Source: Cryoendolithus antarcticus (Eukaryota > Ascomycota > Dothideomycetes > Cladosporiales > Cladosporiaceae). Taken from it: a DNA stretch of 64,000 nucleotides. The stretch spans positions 110,351 through 174,350 of the forward strand of contig NAJO01000064.1 in NCBI GenBank assembly GCA_002077065.1, written 5' to 3'. The translations under genes and the position numbers were made by a program. Positions 10,344 to 21,946 of this stretch are shown here, one piece after another. Position 1 is the first letter of the stretch; each line of letters opens with the position of its first letter. The notes beneath the pieces are model-generated. The model saw nothing but the letters and a program-made list of their open reading frames with translations, had not been told where the DNA came from and did no database searches.

Positions 10344-12390
10344 TCACTTCTTCCCGCCGCCCCAGTCACTGCACCATATAAATGTCCCGCATCGCCACTC
10401 TGATCCACTCTCCTTCTGTCCACTTGGTCCAAGTGGTCTGGCACACATCCAAAAGCTTCGCCCCTGATTAGAGCCCTTCTTCTTCGTCTGCATTGACTTA
10501 CACGGCTCATCGTGGGACTCGCACAGAGGTGCGGCGGGTTTCGAGAAGAGCGAGTTCCATGAGTGGTGTGTGGCTGCGCGCGCTTCGAAATTCGTAGGCG
10601 ATGCTTCAGGAGCTGGCGATCTTTCCGACATCGCTGGCACTGGAGAAGCAGTGTCGGCAGTCGAGACTGCTCTCGCTTCTAGCGTTGAATTATTCGTCTG
10701 TATGGCGCCACCGTCGGACGTGCAGTCGCCAGCGGTCAGCTCCCCAATACTGATTGTCAGAGGCAGCCGATTGTTGATTTGACCGATGGAGGCACCGAAC
10801 GTGCTAGCGGACGTTGTGTCTTCCGATGCACCGTTCCCACTTGCAGATCGAAAGAAGCCGCGCAGGCTTTGTTGCCCGCTTGGTCTCGCGTGACTTTGCG
10901 TAGCACTGCTTGACTTCTGTCTCTTCATTACTCTTGGTGACGTTTCCACTGGAGGTTTGCGTTTCAGATTAACGATCGGCTTCAATTGTGGTACGGGTTG
11001 TAGCGACGTTTGCGACTGCGCACTTCCTGTACTCCGAGAACCAGCGGGCGCAAGATTGAAGGCACCGGGAGACTGCACGGGAGTAATAGGAGGAAGTGAA
11101 GTCTCCTCCGCAAGACGCTCCACCTGCATATCCATCTGCTCTATTTCCTGTTCTCTAACAGTATTTGCCACTGGCTGTACCACTTTTACACTTGCGCCGG
11201 CGAACATGCTCTTTATGCTCCGTCTTTTATCGAACTCTTGCATCCTCTTCGCGGACAATGCTGGAGCAAGTTGGGTCTGGCGGTTGTCGTTGATCGACGT
11301 TCCGACTGTATGCATGAGATTCAGAAGCTGGACCTGCCTATGTTCGAGCGCCACCTGATCGTGGAAGTCAACGAAGACTGGACAGTGATCACTGCCCAGA
11401 AGTCCGTCTTGAGTGTTGGCGTCCTTCAGCCACTCTCGCATAGCATCGCAGACCAAGATGAAATCAATGCGACTGCCGAAGTTGCCTGGTCTTGCGTTGA
11501 TCTTCTGCTCCCAGTGTGTGTACATTCCTCTTCGCTCGGGATGGAAATGGCGTGTAGTGTCCAGCAGCAGCCCTACCTCGCGGCCCTCATCTCTCTGACC
11601 GATAACTTCGCCGCCTATCAAGAGCTGATTGAAGATTCGCCGATTGGGTGTGCTGATATACTCCTCGTGGGAGATGTTGCCCTTGCGACGGTCATCTAGT
11701 GCTGATGCGCCATCCATCTCGTCCCGATTGACGTTGAGGTCTCCGACAAGGACGACTCGCTTACCGAGCTCGGTGAGATTGCGTACACGGCAGTCCAGCG
11801 CGCGTATGAAGCCATGACGGAAGTCATCCCGCTGACCATTCGAGTTGGCAGGACAGTATACTCCCAGGAGCACGAAGGCAGGGAACTCCAGGATGAGGCA
11901 TCTGCCTTCGGCATCTAGTGCAGTCGGGTCATCGACACCGAGATCTTCAAGTTGTGCTGCGCTTGGATAGCCACCAATCGACTCTTCCTCGTCCATGTCT
12001 CGGTAGAGCACACCGCTGGCCTCGGGGCTTGGCAAGAAGCCCAGCAGACCTTCCTCAGCACGAGTTGGAGCGCAGGCGCTGTTGCGAGTAAACATGCCGA
12101 CGCCGGAGTAGCCCTTCTTGTGCTTCGGCAGTGAAAAGTAGGCGTCCCAGCCGTCCAGGAGGACCATATCGTCGCGGAGGTCCTTGCGCTGGATCTTGAG
12201 CTCTTGCATGACAATGATGTCCGACTGGAGGATATCGAACATGGCAGGGAATGAGCGTGCCGAATTCCATGGTGGGTATGAGAAGGGATTGCGAACGCCA
12301 TTGACGTTCCTGCGAGGTGGGTATCAGTCGAGAGATAAGTCTCCGGGCAAAAAGGAAAGGACGAAAGCAGTACCATGTTGTGAGCCTCAT
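10344..12390 (-). CDS. APN2: DNA lyase / AP endonuclease 2 (APN2)
   Basis: Class II AP endonuclease of the ExoIII/Ape2 family, acting in base-excision repair in the nucleus. A 17-nt first exon (12390-12374, MRLTTW) is joined across a 64-nt intron to 12309-10344, giving 660 aa. The split Trp codon yields MRLTTWNVNG, the standard N-terminus of the family, and rules out the later in-frame ATG at 12242 as the start. Catalytic blocks visible: NVNG (residues 7-10), MQELK (about 40-44), GDLNVNRDE (about 195), GSRIDFIL and GSDHCPVF (about 310-318). The C-terminus is a GRF zinc finger (about 600-655) with CESHDEPC, SFWMCARP and RCGTFIWC, as in fungal APN2. The long linker between them is Ser/Pro rich. 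APN2 flanks MAT loci across filamentous ascomycetes, and here it converges on MAT1-2-1 and diverges from APC5. Confidence 0.95.
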
Positions 12391-12896
12391 CTCGCTCCTC
12401 CTGTCCAGAGCGCAGTTCGCTCAATTGCTCGAGAACGAATGTCGGCCACGTGCCACCATCTACTTGTTGGAGATGGGCCTCTTGCGTGAAGTACCTCTTA
12501 CCTCACTCCAATGAGTGATCATGACTCGGTGCCATGCGTTATGTGCAGCGGGGTGGCCAGTATGCACGCAGAACAGGTTCTCCCATCGGTGCTGCCGTAA
12601 GTGTTGCCTCTTCAAACACCTGGCGCCGTCCCCAGACACATCATCAACGACATGACGTCGGATCGTCCTTCAATCATACGGACAGACTTTTGGACGCGTG
12701 AGTCTCGCGTCACTCGTCGAGGAAAGTACATCCGACATCGTGAAGGTACAGTTGCGAGCACGCTACAAGACACAGGAGGGTTATGAGGGCAGTCACGAAA
12801 TGATGCTGCCCGCGTTCGACATCGACACTGACACAAGCAAGTCTCAGTGAATCTTACGCGGGAGTGAAGCAATGCGGATCGATCTGCACCCATCTC
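12391..12896. promoter_or_regulatory. Divergent promoter region APN2 / APC5
   Basis: 506 bp between the APN2 start (12390) and the APC5 ATG (12897). It presumably serves both genes. I see no recognisable regulatory motif or RNA. Confidence 0.45.
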
Positions 12897-15221
12897 ATGG
12901 CTCGCTTCCTGGCACCCCACAAGATCTGCCTACTCGTGCTGGTCGAAGCATATCTAGATGCACCGCCTGATGCTTCCCACACAGCCCTCCTGCTCGACAA
13001 TGTAGCCACTCACCTGCTACCTAGATCCTCACCACATGGTTCAAACACATCTGGATCAATCTCACTATTCTGTTTGCCGTTCAAGGATATTCCATCAGAG
13101 CGCCCCGGCTGTACATTCCACGATGACTTCGTCCACGCTTTGTGGCAGGCAGGATCGCTGGATGCCCTACATACCCTGATCAACCGGCTTTCTCTCGCTG
13201 TCTCATCGAGCGCTGGACTTGCACAGTCGAGATGCAGCCCTGGATCGCCACTTGGCCAGTACATCCGGCGAAGCAGTGTCGAATGGACACGCCTCCCCTT
13301 CGACGATTCAATAGCCTTGCTACAAGCATATGTTCAATTCTTACACCCAACATGGGAAGTCTTGACAAGGCGGAACCCAGACACCGCCCGCGCGTTTCTA
13401 CAAGCTCAGGGCCACGGAGCCACCTCGGCTGCCACCCTAGCCAGCAGCGATGGGCAAATTGTCCAGGATGCGGCTTCAGTCAGCACCAGCGATCTCCAAG
13501 CTGCGCTGAGGCGAAGTATTGACTTTCTGCAGCGCCGAGGCATGCGTGTACCGCAGGCACTCAAGTCGAGGCTTCGGACGTGGCTGACGCAACATGGGAG
13601 CCAAGAGGCAGGAACGAGTAGTCTGCGACATTTCATGTCCTTCTTCGAGGCTTGGCGGGCCAATCAGTACAGCAGGGCACTTGAGAACCTTCATCGTTAT
13701 TTTGACTACTCGATCGCCAACAAGAGTGCGGCAGAGAGCACCGATGTCGGAGGGAGTGTCAAGCTGTACTATCAGTATGCACTCCTTCATCTGAGTGTCC
13801 TTCATGCGGACTTCGAGCATTGGGTTGAAAGTCAAGCTGCCATGGACGAATGCATTGCGACGGCACGCGAGAACCAGGACTCGGAATGCTTGACATTTGC
13901 CCTTTCCTGGACATTGTACCTGCGACAGGTGCATGCTACTAGATCGTTGACTTCACTGCCAAGCAGGGATGACGGATCTTGTGGGCAATCTTCCCACGGC
14001 GAACTCGCTTTCCTGAAGCAACGAGGCAAGGACTCGAGGCAGTGGAGCCTCGTGTCGAGTACGCTACTTGAGGAGGCCAAGCTGGAGCTTAGCGTCGGCG
14101 GCGTTACCTCAAAAGCATTTGAGCACTTGTATCAGGCCGCTCATTTGAACATTCAGCATGGCAACACCTCGCTTATGTGTGCGGACGCTGTATTCTTAGC
14201 TGGCCTCTACGACAGGATAGGTCAGACGCACACTGCTTCGCGACACTGCACAGCAATCCTGGCGGTACTTGGCGACCATGGTAATCTCCGTGACGTGGTC
14301 CGTGCGAAGTGCCGGCTCGCATACGGTCTTGCCCTGCGTGGTCTGTACGATGAGGCCCGAGGTCTTATCGACGACATGATGTTGCGGACTGTCGGTTCAC
14401 TGAAGCTGCAGCAGAGAGCCGAGGCATTTGCCCGTCTGATCGCTCTGCTCAGAGCTATACGCGAGGGAGATGCAGAGACTGCAATTGCGTTGCATCGCAT
14501 CCTCATTTCAATGCGTGACTGCGGAGACCCTGAGCTTTCCCAGCATCTTGACACATTGACTGCAGTCTTCCTACAGGAGGCGGAGTCGAATATCGCGTTC
14601 GCGCACGTCACACGGAAGCCTCCGCCGAGCAACAGCCACGTCACTAGCACTGGCGATGCCGACCTCGCGCATCGTCTGCAGCTGATGGTGAGAAAGGCAT
14701 CGATGTTTGTACGAGCTGGGCATGCTGAGCAGGCCGTAAGCATCGCCATGCGAGCAGCTGCGGCCGCTGAGCGCTCGTTGCTCATGCCAGTGTTGCTAGA
14801 GGCCGTACTTGTGGTCGCGAGGGTACTGATCGCCCTGGGAGAGTTCGAAGGCGCCTTACAACTCTGTCAGGCTTCGATGGCGCGTACGATGCAAGTGACG
14901 GGATCGAGTGAGCTGTCTGCAAGTTCATTTACAGTCTGCATGGAAGCTTATGTCGGCATCGGCGGACAGCAGGCGGCGAATTCTAAGGCTGTGACTAGTG
15001 CCATCCGCACCTCGTTGAGTCTTTGCGAACGCGCATGCGAGGCTAGCGCCGCACTGAAAGACCGTGCGGCACAGATTCGTATGCTGGTTGCGAAGATGGC
15101 GCTGCTGGGTGAAGTTGCCGACACTATCGCTATCATCGACACCAGAGCAAAATTGCAAGAGCTTCTCAAGCATGCCTCCGGACTCAAAGTACCGGGCGCG
15201 AGCGATCTTGCCAGCGACTGA
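12897..15221 (+). CDS. APC5: Anaphase-promoting complex subunit 5 (APC5-like)
   Basis: Scaffold subunit of the APC/C ubiquitin ligase, which drives exit from mitosis. A single exon of 774 aa if started at the first in-frame ATG (MARFLAPHKICLLVLVEAYL); the 33 upstream in-frame bases begin with GTG and are not needed. The N-terminal block (helical, about 1-150) and the central segment with FMSFFEAWRANQYSRALENLHRYFDY (about 250-275) match the ANAPC5 pattern. The rest is a run of TPR-like helical hairpins with many Ala/Leu/Arg positions (for example ARLIALLRAIREGDAETAI). No signal or membrane segment. It sits divergently from APN2 and converges on COX13, the order I recall for MAT flanks in Mycosphaerella-type fungi. 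The assignment rests on pattern memory plus this synteny. Confidence 0.82.
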   Translation: MARFLAPHKICLLVLVEAYLDAPPDASHTALLLDNVATHLLPRSSPHGSNTSGSISLFCLPFKDIPSERPGCTFHDDFVHALWQAGSLDALHTLINRLSLAVSSSAGLAQSRCSPGSPLGQYIRRSSVEWTRLPFDDSIALLQAYVQFLHPTWEVLTRRNPDTARAFLQAQGHGATSAATLASSDGQIVQDAASVSTSDLQAALRRSIDFLQRRGMRVPQALKSRLRTWLTQHGSQEAGTSSLRHFMSFFEAWRANQYSRALENLHRYFDYSIANKSAAESTDVGGSVKLYYQYALLHLSVLHADFEHWVESQAAMDECIATARENQDSECLTFALSWTLYLRQVHATRSLTSLPSRDDGSCGQSSHGELAFLKQRGKDSRQWSLVSSTLLEEAKLELSVGGVTSKAFEHLYQAAHLNIQHGNTSLMCADAVFLAGLYDRIGQTHTASRHCTAILAVLGDHGNLRDVVRAKCRLAYGLALRGLYDEARGLIDDMMLRTVGSLKLQQRAEAFARLIALLRAIREGDAETAIALHRILISMRDCGDPELSQHLDTLTAVFLQEAESNIAFAHVTRKPPPSNSHVTSTGDADLAHRLQLMVRKASMFVRAGHAEQAVSIAMRAAAAAERSLLMPVLLEAVLVVARVLIALGEFEGALQLCQASMARTMQVTGSSELSASSFTVCMEAYVGIGGQQAANSKAVTSAIRTSLSLCERACEASAALKDRAAQIRMLVAKMALLGEVADTIAIIDTRAKLQELLKHASGLKVPGASDLASD

Positions 15222-15504
15222 GTCCGGCTCAGCACAGATTGTAGCTACACAGCATCACTTGCCTTATCGCGGGTGTAAGTGCAACGGTACAGACTGTGGG
15301 AGTGGCAGCGAGGTGCTTGTTTAATGCTAGTTGTGGAGCAGAAAAAGCAATCGTACTACGACACTGTTGCTCGCAGCCTAGTCCTTGACTTATGTACAGA
15401 TAGACCACCGCCAATCATCGTTCGTACGATGTCCCACACCTCAGTTGCCCCCAGTCACAGTCCCCTACCCCTCCTCCGATCCCTCGCTCACCCACATATG
15501 CACT

Positions 15505-16085
15505 TTACTCGTCCTTGTGGTGAATGTTCACCTTCGGGTTCCAGAACAGCGTCTTGTCACCGTCGCCCCAGAAGTAGTTCTTGGTGCGGATGTTTTGGTA
15601 TGGGTATTCGGGTCTGTCTTCAAGCGACGGACCGTGTGCGACGTGCTCCCAATGCTCAGTCCAGAGGCGGTAGGCGTTGACACCGGCCATGACGAGGCAG
15701 GGAATGACGATATAGATGGACATCTTGCGCCATGTATCTGTGGTCACCCGTCAGTACGTCGTTGGAAGCTTTGGGACGAGGCCGTTCACTCGGCGCGAGG
15801 CAGTAGGCCATCACTCAAGCTCGTTGAATAGCTCTCCTATGCGAGTAGCCTTATATCTCTGTGATGTTTTCGCGTCCAGTCGTATGATTCTCTCTTGGAC
15901 TCACCTGATGTGCTGGCCGCATGGTCCTTCACTGCCTGTCTCTCGCGGTTGAAAGCATTGTTTGCCGGGCCCTCGAGACCTTTGCCCGCAGTGCCAGAGT
16001 CGAAGCGCTTTCCCAATTGCTTCACCGGGTGTTGCGCGCGAAAGGTGGGGCGGGCAGCGCGGACTGCTGTGCGCAAGCCGAGCAT
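15505..16085 (-). CDS. COX13: Cytochrome c oxidase subunit VIa (COX13)
   Basis: Nuclear-encoded subunit of respiratory complex IV in the inner mitochondrial membrane. Exons 16085-15905 and 15737-15505 give 137 aa. The 167-nt intron is GT-AG, and the join gives ASTSDTWRKMSIYIVIPCL, the conserved start of the membrane segment. The N-terminus MLGLRTAVRAARPTFR is a good mitochondrial presequence; an in-frame ATG further upstream (16208) would break it. The conserved tail PYQNIRTKNYFWGDGDKTLF precedes WNPKVN. It is convergent with APC5 and divergent from the carrier-like gene. COX13 is a known member of the APN2-side MAT flank, which strengthens the locus assignment. Confidence 0.95.
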
Positions 16086-16445
16086 GGTGATGGATCGGAA
16101 GTATGAGGCGAGTCGGGGCGTCTTCTTGCTGGTCGAAAGTACTATAGCTGGATATGTGTGGGATACTGCCAATGGCAAAGTGACCCAGCTGCCGTGAGGT
16201 CCTTGCATGGAGCGTGAGCTACGGCTCGTGTGCGGGAGGAGCGGAGCTTCCCGGCGCTAGTAGTCAGTAGCCCGATACACATTTCCAAGCGACCTCATAC
16301 AAGGTATCCTATACATCCATCAAGACACAGACGATCTTGTAGCAGAGGCATGAGATCTTCAGATCATCATGGCGCTCGAATGTGAGACAATGCCAAATTT
16401 GTTCATCGAGCCATCAGCAGACGATTATCTGAGGACGCGATTGGG

Positions 16446-18100
16446 ATGGACGCCAGCTCAAAGCCAGCCGACCACCAGTCTGTGGAAGACCAGTCGCGCG
16501 GGCACCGCCATCGAAAACGAAAAAGCGATGCAGCCACCGGAACCTACGCGGCTACTGTACGAGCCTTAAGCGCTCGCACGCTGGGCTTCTGGTTCAGAGC
16601 GCCTGTCAGGACGTTCTTCCGAACGAGAGTCGAGTAAGTACATCACCGAGCTCATACATATGACTCAGCGCGCAGTCATTGACAGGTAGGTAGCTATATG
16701 GTAAGCTTTCAATTCTGCTCCCTCACTCCTTCCCGCCTCAAAAGGCTGGCATTTGCACGAGTGCCTCCGAGCTTCAGACCTCGCCGCACTTGCATCTCGA
16801 TCGATACATCTGTCCTCATACGACATGCTCCAGATGCGCAGTATCATCCTTGTGCAACGCAGATTATCTCTGCGAGCATGGATCGTGACTCGTTGAGTGA
16901 ACGAGTGGGGAAGTTTGCGTGCTTGCCTCGTTTTGGGAGGAGTTCCGCCGGCTTCGGCGAGTCGCACTCCGTATACGTCTTTCAGTATATGTCTCTGAAT
17001 ACCTAAACGCGCGATGTTGCTGTAAATTGGAGACTGACGCTCGGCCGCAGGGCTATGTTCGAGCAGTGAGCCCCAATGGGCAGCCCGGCGAAAGATGGTC
17101 ATGGAGGATGACTTCGCCAGTCATGCTCGCACACGCAGTGCGAACACAGGGATGGACGTTTATCCCAAGTCAGGTATTACCGCCTTTGCTGGCGAATACC
17201 GCAATCAGTGCGGTCTGCTACGCAACCTACCTACAAGTACTCGCTGCTCTCGACCCGCGATCGTCGGGAGCCTTGAAGCGAGTCTACCCTCCACCTTCAT
17301 TCTCCACAACTTTCACGGCCGGTGCTGCTGCTGGTGCCGCCCAGAGCCTTGTCGCAGCACCATTCGATGCCCTTCAGGTACGGTTTCGAGCCTCAGAGCT
17401 TCTCCATGGCAAGTATAGCAACATGTGGTCGTATGCGTACCACAAATTGCGCGCAATAGGGCTCCGTGGTATCTTTGCTGGATCATCGCTATCACTCTGC
17501 AAAGATAGCGTCGGCTACGGTCTCTTCTTCGGCACATTCGAGTTTGTCAAGTCGCAATGCTTCTACACGTTCGTCTCCCAGTACTACGGCTCTTTCGGCA
17601 CACTCTCATCTGCGAAGCAAGATCTCATAAGATCACAGCAGACCGGGGAAAGCTCTGATCGTATTCCCACTATCGAGCCACACTACATGATTGAGCCAAT
17701 CTTCATCATGGCTGCAGGGGTAGCAGCCAGTTTTGCGCAGCAGCTTGTGCAGTATCCGCTATCCCGCGTACAAGAAGTATATCATGGTAGACTGGCGGGT
17801 ATCGACACTGGCTCCATTGATGGCCGAGGCGCTCCTAGACCAACTGCTCTGCATCTGTATCAAAGGGCATACGTAAAGACATTTCGCCGAGTTGTCATCT
17901 CGGCACGACGGTCGTTTCAAACAGGGCCTGCGGGTCTGGTCTTGTGGCTTTACCACGGCATGCTGTCAAATACCCTGCGTCAAGTTCCCAGCGCAAGCGT
18001 TGGCTTGATGGCGTTTGAGGTGATCAGGAGGAAGTACGCACTCGAAGCAGACGTGGTGCGAATCCACATAGAATCTGGCTACGACATTTTGCTGGCGTGA
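16446..18100 (+). CDS. Mitochondrial-carrier-like membrane protein
   Basis: A carrier-fold protein, probably in the inner or outer mitochondrial membrane; the transported substrate is unknown. My model has exon 1 at 16446-16633, a 7-nt microexon at 16694-16700 and exon 3 at 17051-18100 (414 aa). The microexon gives D-Y-M at the join, so the text reads FRTRVDYM then GYVRAV, which keeps phase and matches the family pattern as I recall it. Visible features: SPVMLAHAVRTQGWTFIPSQ, a first module with TAGAAAGAAQSLVAAPFDAL (carrier PxD motif as APFDALQVRF), and a second module with AGVAASFAQQLVQYPLSRVQ. The 350-nt last intron is long for this genome, so a further exon could be hidden in it. Divergent from COX13. 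Confidence 0.75.
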
Positions 18101-18295
18101 AATCTGGTGGTAGTAATCTTACAGTCTATAGACTATGCTACATCTATACATTAATGTATCGTCGAGTCATTTATCGTTGCACGTGTTCGTTATCTCAAAT
18201 CCTCTTCCCCATGTCTTGCGCCGCACCCTGTACATCTTGACTGCCTCATGCACTCGCGACATCCCCGTCACCAATTCTCTTTCGATTACTTGCAC

Positions 18296-21262
18296 TCAAG
18301 GTCGCACACGATCAATGCTGAGTGAAGGACGACCATCTCTGCCAGTGAAGACGCCAATGGCGTAGCGTTGACTGGCATCCGGGTCGTTCTCGATCGGTCG
18401 GCGTTGTGATACATTTGCAAGTCGACGAATGGAGTCAGTGATGCTGGTGGTCGACTCTGCGGCTGGTAGTCGAGCAGCCGGACGGGTGATCGCGCTCGCT
18501 GGCGCTACTAGCCGAGTTACCAAATCCACCTTCGAGACTGGTTGATGAAATGCCACGTCGTCGACAATCCGACTGTCTCGCATCAACGATACGAAATCGG
18601 CGAAAGACCTGGCACGGTTGCTTCCATCAGACGTCGAGTGTGCCAGACGTCGCTCGACTTTGCTAAGCGGCAGTAGCAGGAGCCAGCTCAGTGCGAACAC
18701 TGTGACCAGAGCAGTCAAAGCATAGTATGCAGGCATATGTGCGGTAATCCTGACCCTTTGCTGATCAATAATGAATTGAGCCCAGAATGCGCCACCTCCG
18801 AGCACTGGCAATGCAGCAGCGACCAGGGAGATGAAAGTCAGCCAGGCGAGCCTGAAGTTGGCATTCAAGATCGCTGCGAGGGTGACCAGAACGGGGAGTT
18901 CGGCCGAGTGGGAGAGTAAGAGGCTTCGCTCGGCGGTAGCGCCAAGCCGCGGTTCGTGTGCATTTCCCTTCTCATTATCGGTAATATGGTGAGTCTCGTT
19001 GAGAAGAGCGAAGAACGGAGCAAGGCGGCGATGAGCGACGTCAAATTCCAACCAGAATAGCAGACACAGCTCTCCGAGCAGAGCAGGTAGAAAGGAGTAC
19101 AGGAAGTTGGTGCTGCTGAAACCCAGCCTGCTTACTGGAGCCGGGACATCAGGCTCGAAGCCTGCGCTGACCCGAGTGCTTGGAAGGTAACTGACGATTA
19201 GAAATGCCAGCAGCAGAACTACGGCTGCGATTGCCCACAGCGAAGTATATGTCGGCCTCAGGAACCACGGCAGTGATATACTCGCAGAACCCGCACTGGC
19301 CTCCGCGGCCGTAGAGCGATCGAGTCTGCGCTGGAGTATAGGGTCCTTGCTCCGCCTCTTCTCGTTCTCAGCGTCTGACTCTGCGCCGCTCCCGTCTCGC
19401 GAGTGCCCCAACTCGTACACTTGGCCTTCACGAACGCCATACTGGCGCATCTCACTGTTTGCGGCACCATAGGTATACAGCGTGGCGGCAGGGCGCGTGG
19501 AAACACTCCAGTGACCAAGCCGAGCAAGGGAGCTGTCCTGCACTTTGTCTTGAACAGCGAAAGCATTTGACTGGGCGAGCATAGCAAGCAGATCAGCCAT
19601 GCTGCGAGGGTCCCACTGCAACCCAGTCTGATGTCGGCTTCTGATTGTGTGAATCCACAGGAGTAAGCTAGCAAGGCTGCCAGCAAGCGCAAGATATAGC
19701 GCAATGACAGCCCAGACTGCTCCTTGTGTAGCAATCCAGCGCCACCGACCCGTGTCAGGCGGCCCATAGAAGTAGACGTTGAAGCTGGACGCCAGAAGAG
19801 GTATCGAGAACAGCTGCAGCCACGCGACAGCTTGAAATACCCCAAATGCCCACATCTTCGCACGCCAGTATTCCAGTCGCGGTCTCAAGAACCCGTCATG
19901 GCTGAGAGGTAGATGAAGGGACTTCGCACGCGTGGCTGGATGCTCCGAGGCAAGACCGACGAACGGAGCTATGCGAGTTACAGCTCTTTGTACCTCAAAG
20001 GTCCACATCAGCAGTAGCATGCCGAGTATCGTGGGTAGATACTCGAAAACACAATATCGTGAGTCGCCAAAGGTGCCGTAGTCCCAGAGACCCGTCTTCA
20101 GCAGGGACCATATCGCGCAGAACAGTAGGCCAGCGGTGAAGGTGAGCACGAGAAGCAGTAGAAAGCCGAGCGGCATTGGTCGTAAGATGCCAGGAACGAA
20201 GTCCAGAGGATGCGACGCGTCAGCCACAACAGGTTGGAGCACACCCCGGTTGGGTTGAGCGTGACGCTGAGCATTGTCGCGCGAACGTCTCGGGTCCATG
20301 AAGTCATCGTCTACCTGTCCGCGAGCCATAAAAGGCGGCGTCGACTCGCGTCGGGGATTGCGAGGTGGTGGTATCTCAGGAAGCAAACGAGTCCGCTCCT
20401 CTTGACGTCTCTGGAATCTTGTCTGAGCATGTTGTGCATCGGTCTCGTAGGACAGTCCTCCCGGTCGAGAGTTCAAGATCCTTTCAGAACCATCACTTGC
20501 TGCTCCGCTGCCAGACGCATATGCAGTGGGGTCTTGGCCTGCCCGAGTCTCGCCATTTGTGCCAGGTGCAATATAGGCAAAGTTGCCTTTCTTGCCACTC
20601 CCGAGCCCGTCATATAGCCGTGACCCTCTCACTTCCTCGTCTCGAGTCAGCTGCTCGAGAGCGAAGCGGATGTACTGCTCGTCGTGCGGTCCGGGAGTTG
20701 GTGGTGAAGGGTCGAAGTTGCTTCGCTGGTCGATGACAGTGCCTCGAGTGGGGACAGCAGGAGAGGCGAGCACACCACTTTCAGGTCTCTCCATGACTGT
20801 ACTGGGTACAGGCTTCCGGCGCACCCCACCTTCGCGGAGATGTGCATGCTGCATAGGCGCAGTGAGGACAGGTCTTTCCGCACCAGCCTCAAGGCTCTGC
20901 CTGCGCTGCCCCGCCCCGCGCAATGCTGAGGTGCCTGCAGTGCTATCATGCGGTTGCTGCGTTGCCAAATTGTCGTGAGATTGCGCTGGAGTGCGATAGC
21001 GAGAAGGTGGAGTCGTGTATCGAGTTATCGCAGGATTGGACCGGGTTGGATCGATTGAGGATCGCGAGCGGGAGCTGTTGAGCGAGTAGTAGTCCTCTGA
21101 TGCGGTGATGGACTGTTCTGAGCGGCGATGTACGATGCTAGGACTGGATACTGAGAGGACTTGTTAGTGATAAAACTTACGCTTGAGCTTCGTGCAGTGA
21201 GCCTTACCGTTCGTAGCCTTCAGAGCGAGTAAGGCGTTATTCGGCTGTTGAAGATTCGACAT
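18296..21262 (-). CDS. DUF3433-type multi-spanning membrane protein
   Basis: A large membrane protein of unknown function. Exons 21262-21208 and 21150-18296, joined across a 57-nt intron in phase, give 969 aa starting MSNLQQPNNALLALKATN. The first about 330 residues are disordered, Ser/Pro/Arg rich and presumably cytosolic. After that come clusters of hydrophobic spans, for example LGFLLLLVLTFTAGLLFCAI near 340 and SLWAIAAVVLLLAFLIVSYL in the second half. The two halves repeat the same order (spans, then RIAPFVGLASE or RRLAPFFALLNE, then spans), which is the duplicated layout of the DUF3433 family. The short first exon is chosen because it supplies the only good ATG with matching phase. Convergent with the carrier gene and divergent from the F-box gene. 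Confidence 0.82.
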
Positions 21263-21946
21263 TGGTCGCAGCTAGCGATAGGAATGAAGATACAAACGCT
21301 GGTGCAGGGTGAGACAAGCAGCGCAATGCACGAGGAGAAGGCCATCTTGTTAGCTTGCATTGGTGGGTGAGGGTATTGATCAGTGGTACGCATGGCGGGT
21401 ATGGGGGTTGGGTACCAGCCCCCCACGGAACATGGTGTTTTGTGAGGAATGAGCAAGGTAAGAGAATTTGCAGTCGAGAATACTTGCTATGATGCTATAT
21501 AAATGCGTAACATGCGATCGTGTCGATGCTTCGAGATTTGCGCGGTATGTGTCTGCCAGTTGTAAGGTAAAGTTGACCATGGTGAGTGAGCGCGTTGCCA
21601 TCTGCCTCTCAAGCTGCACGTGCCACAACACTAAACACGATCAACGGCACGGCTATGCCCGTTGACGATGTAAGGTCAAAAGAAGCAGGTTTGGCTGATC
21701 GCGCGTTTGTAGATTCGCCATCGTTGCACTATCAGCCTGGTGGTGATGCCGTGATGATGGTTCTGGGGTCATGGATATGAATGATCCCGAGACAGCCTTT
21801 GAAAGTCTAGATAGCAAGCTGAGCGACATCGACGAGGCTCTGTCTGAGAGGTCCGCAATCTTCTAGAGGATCCCCGCTCCACTCCTTTTGTCACTCTCGT
21901 ACAAGGGTACCTCGAGTAACTCTGTGTAGACGTCAGTACGCTCTTC
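21263..21946. promoter_or_regulatory. Divergent promoter region DUF3433 / F-box genes
   Basis: 684 bp between two divergent start codons. Only short ORFs lie here, none recognisable. No motif can be named with confidence. Confidence 0.4.

Noticed and set aside
12864..12896. Longer N-terminus for the APC5-like gene
   Set aside because: The extension begins with GTG; the first ATG at 12897 gives a family-like start.
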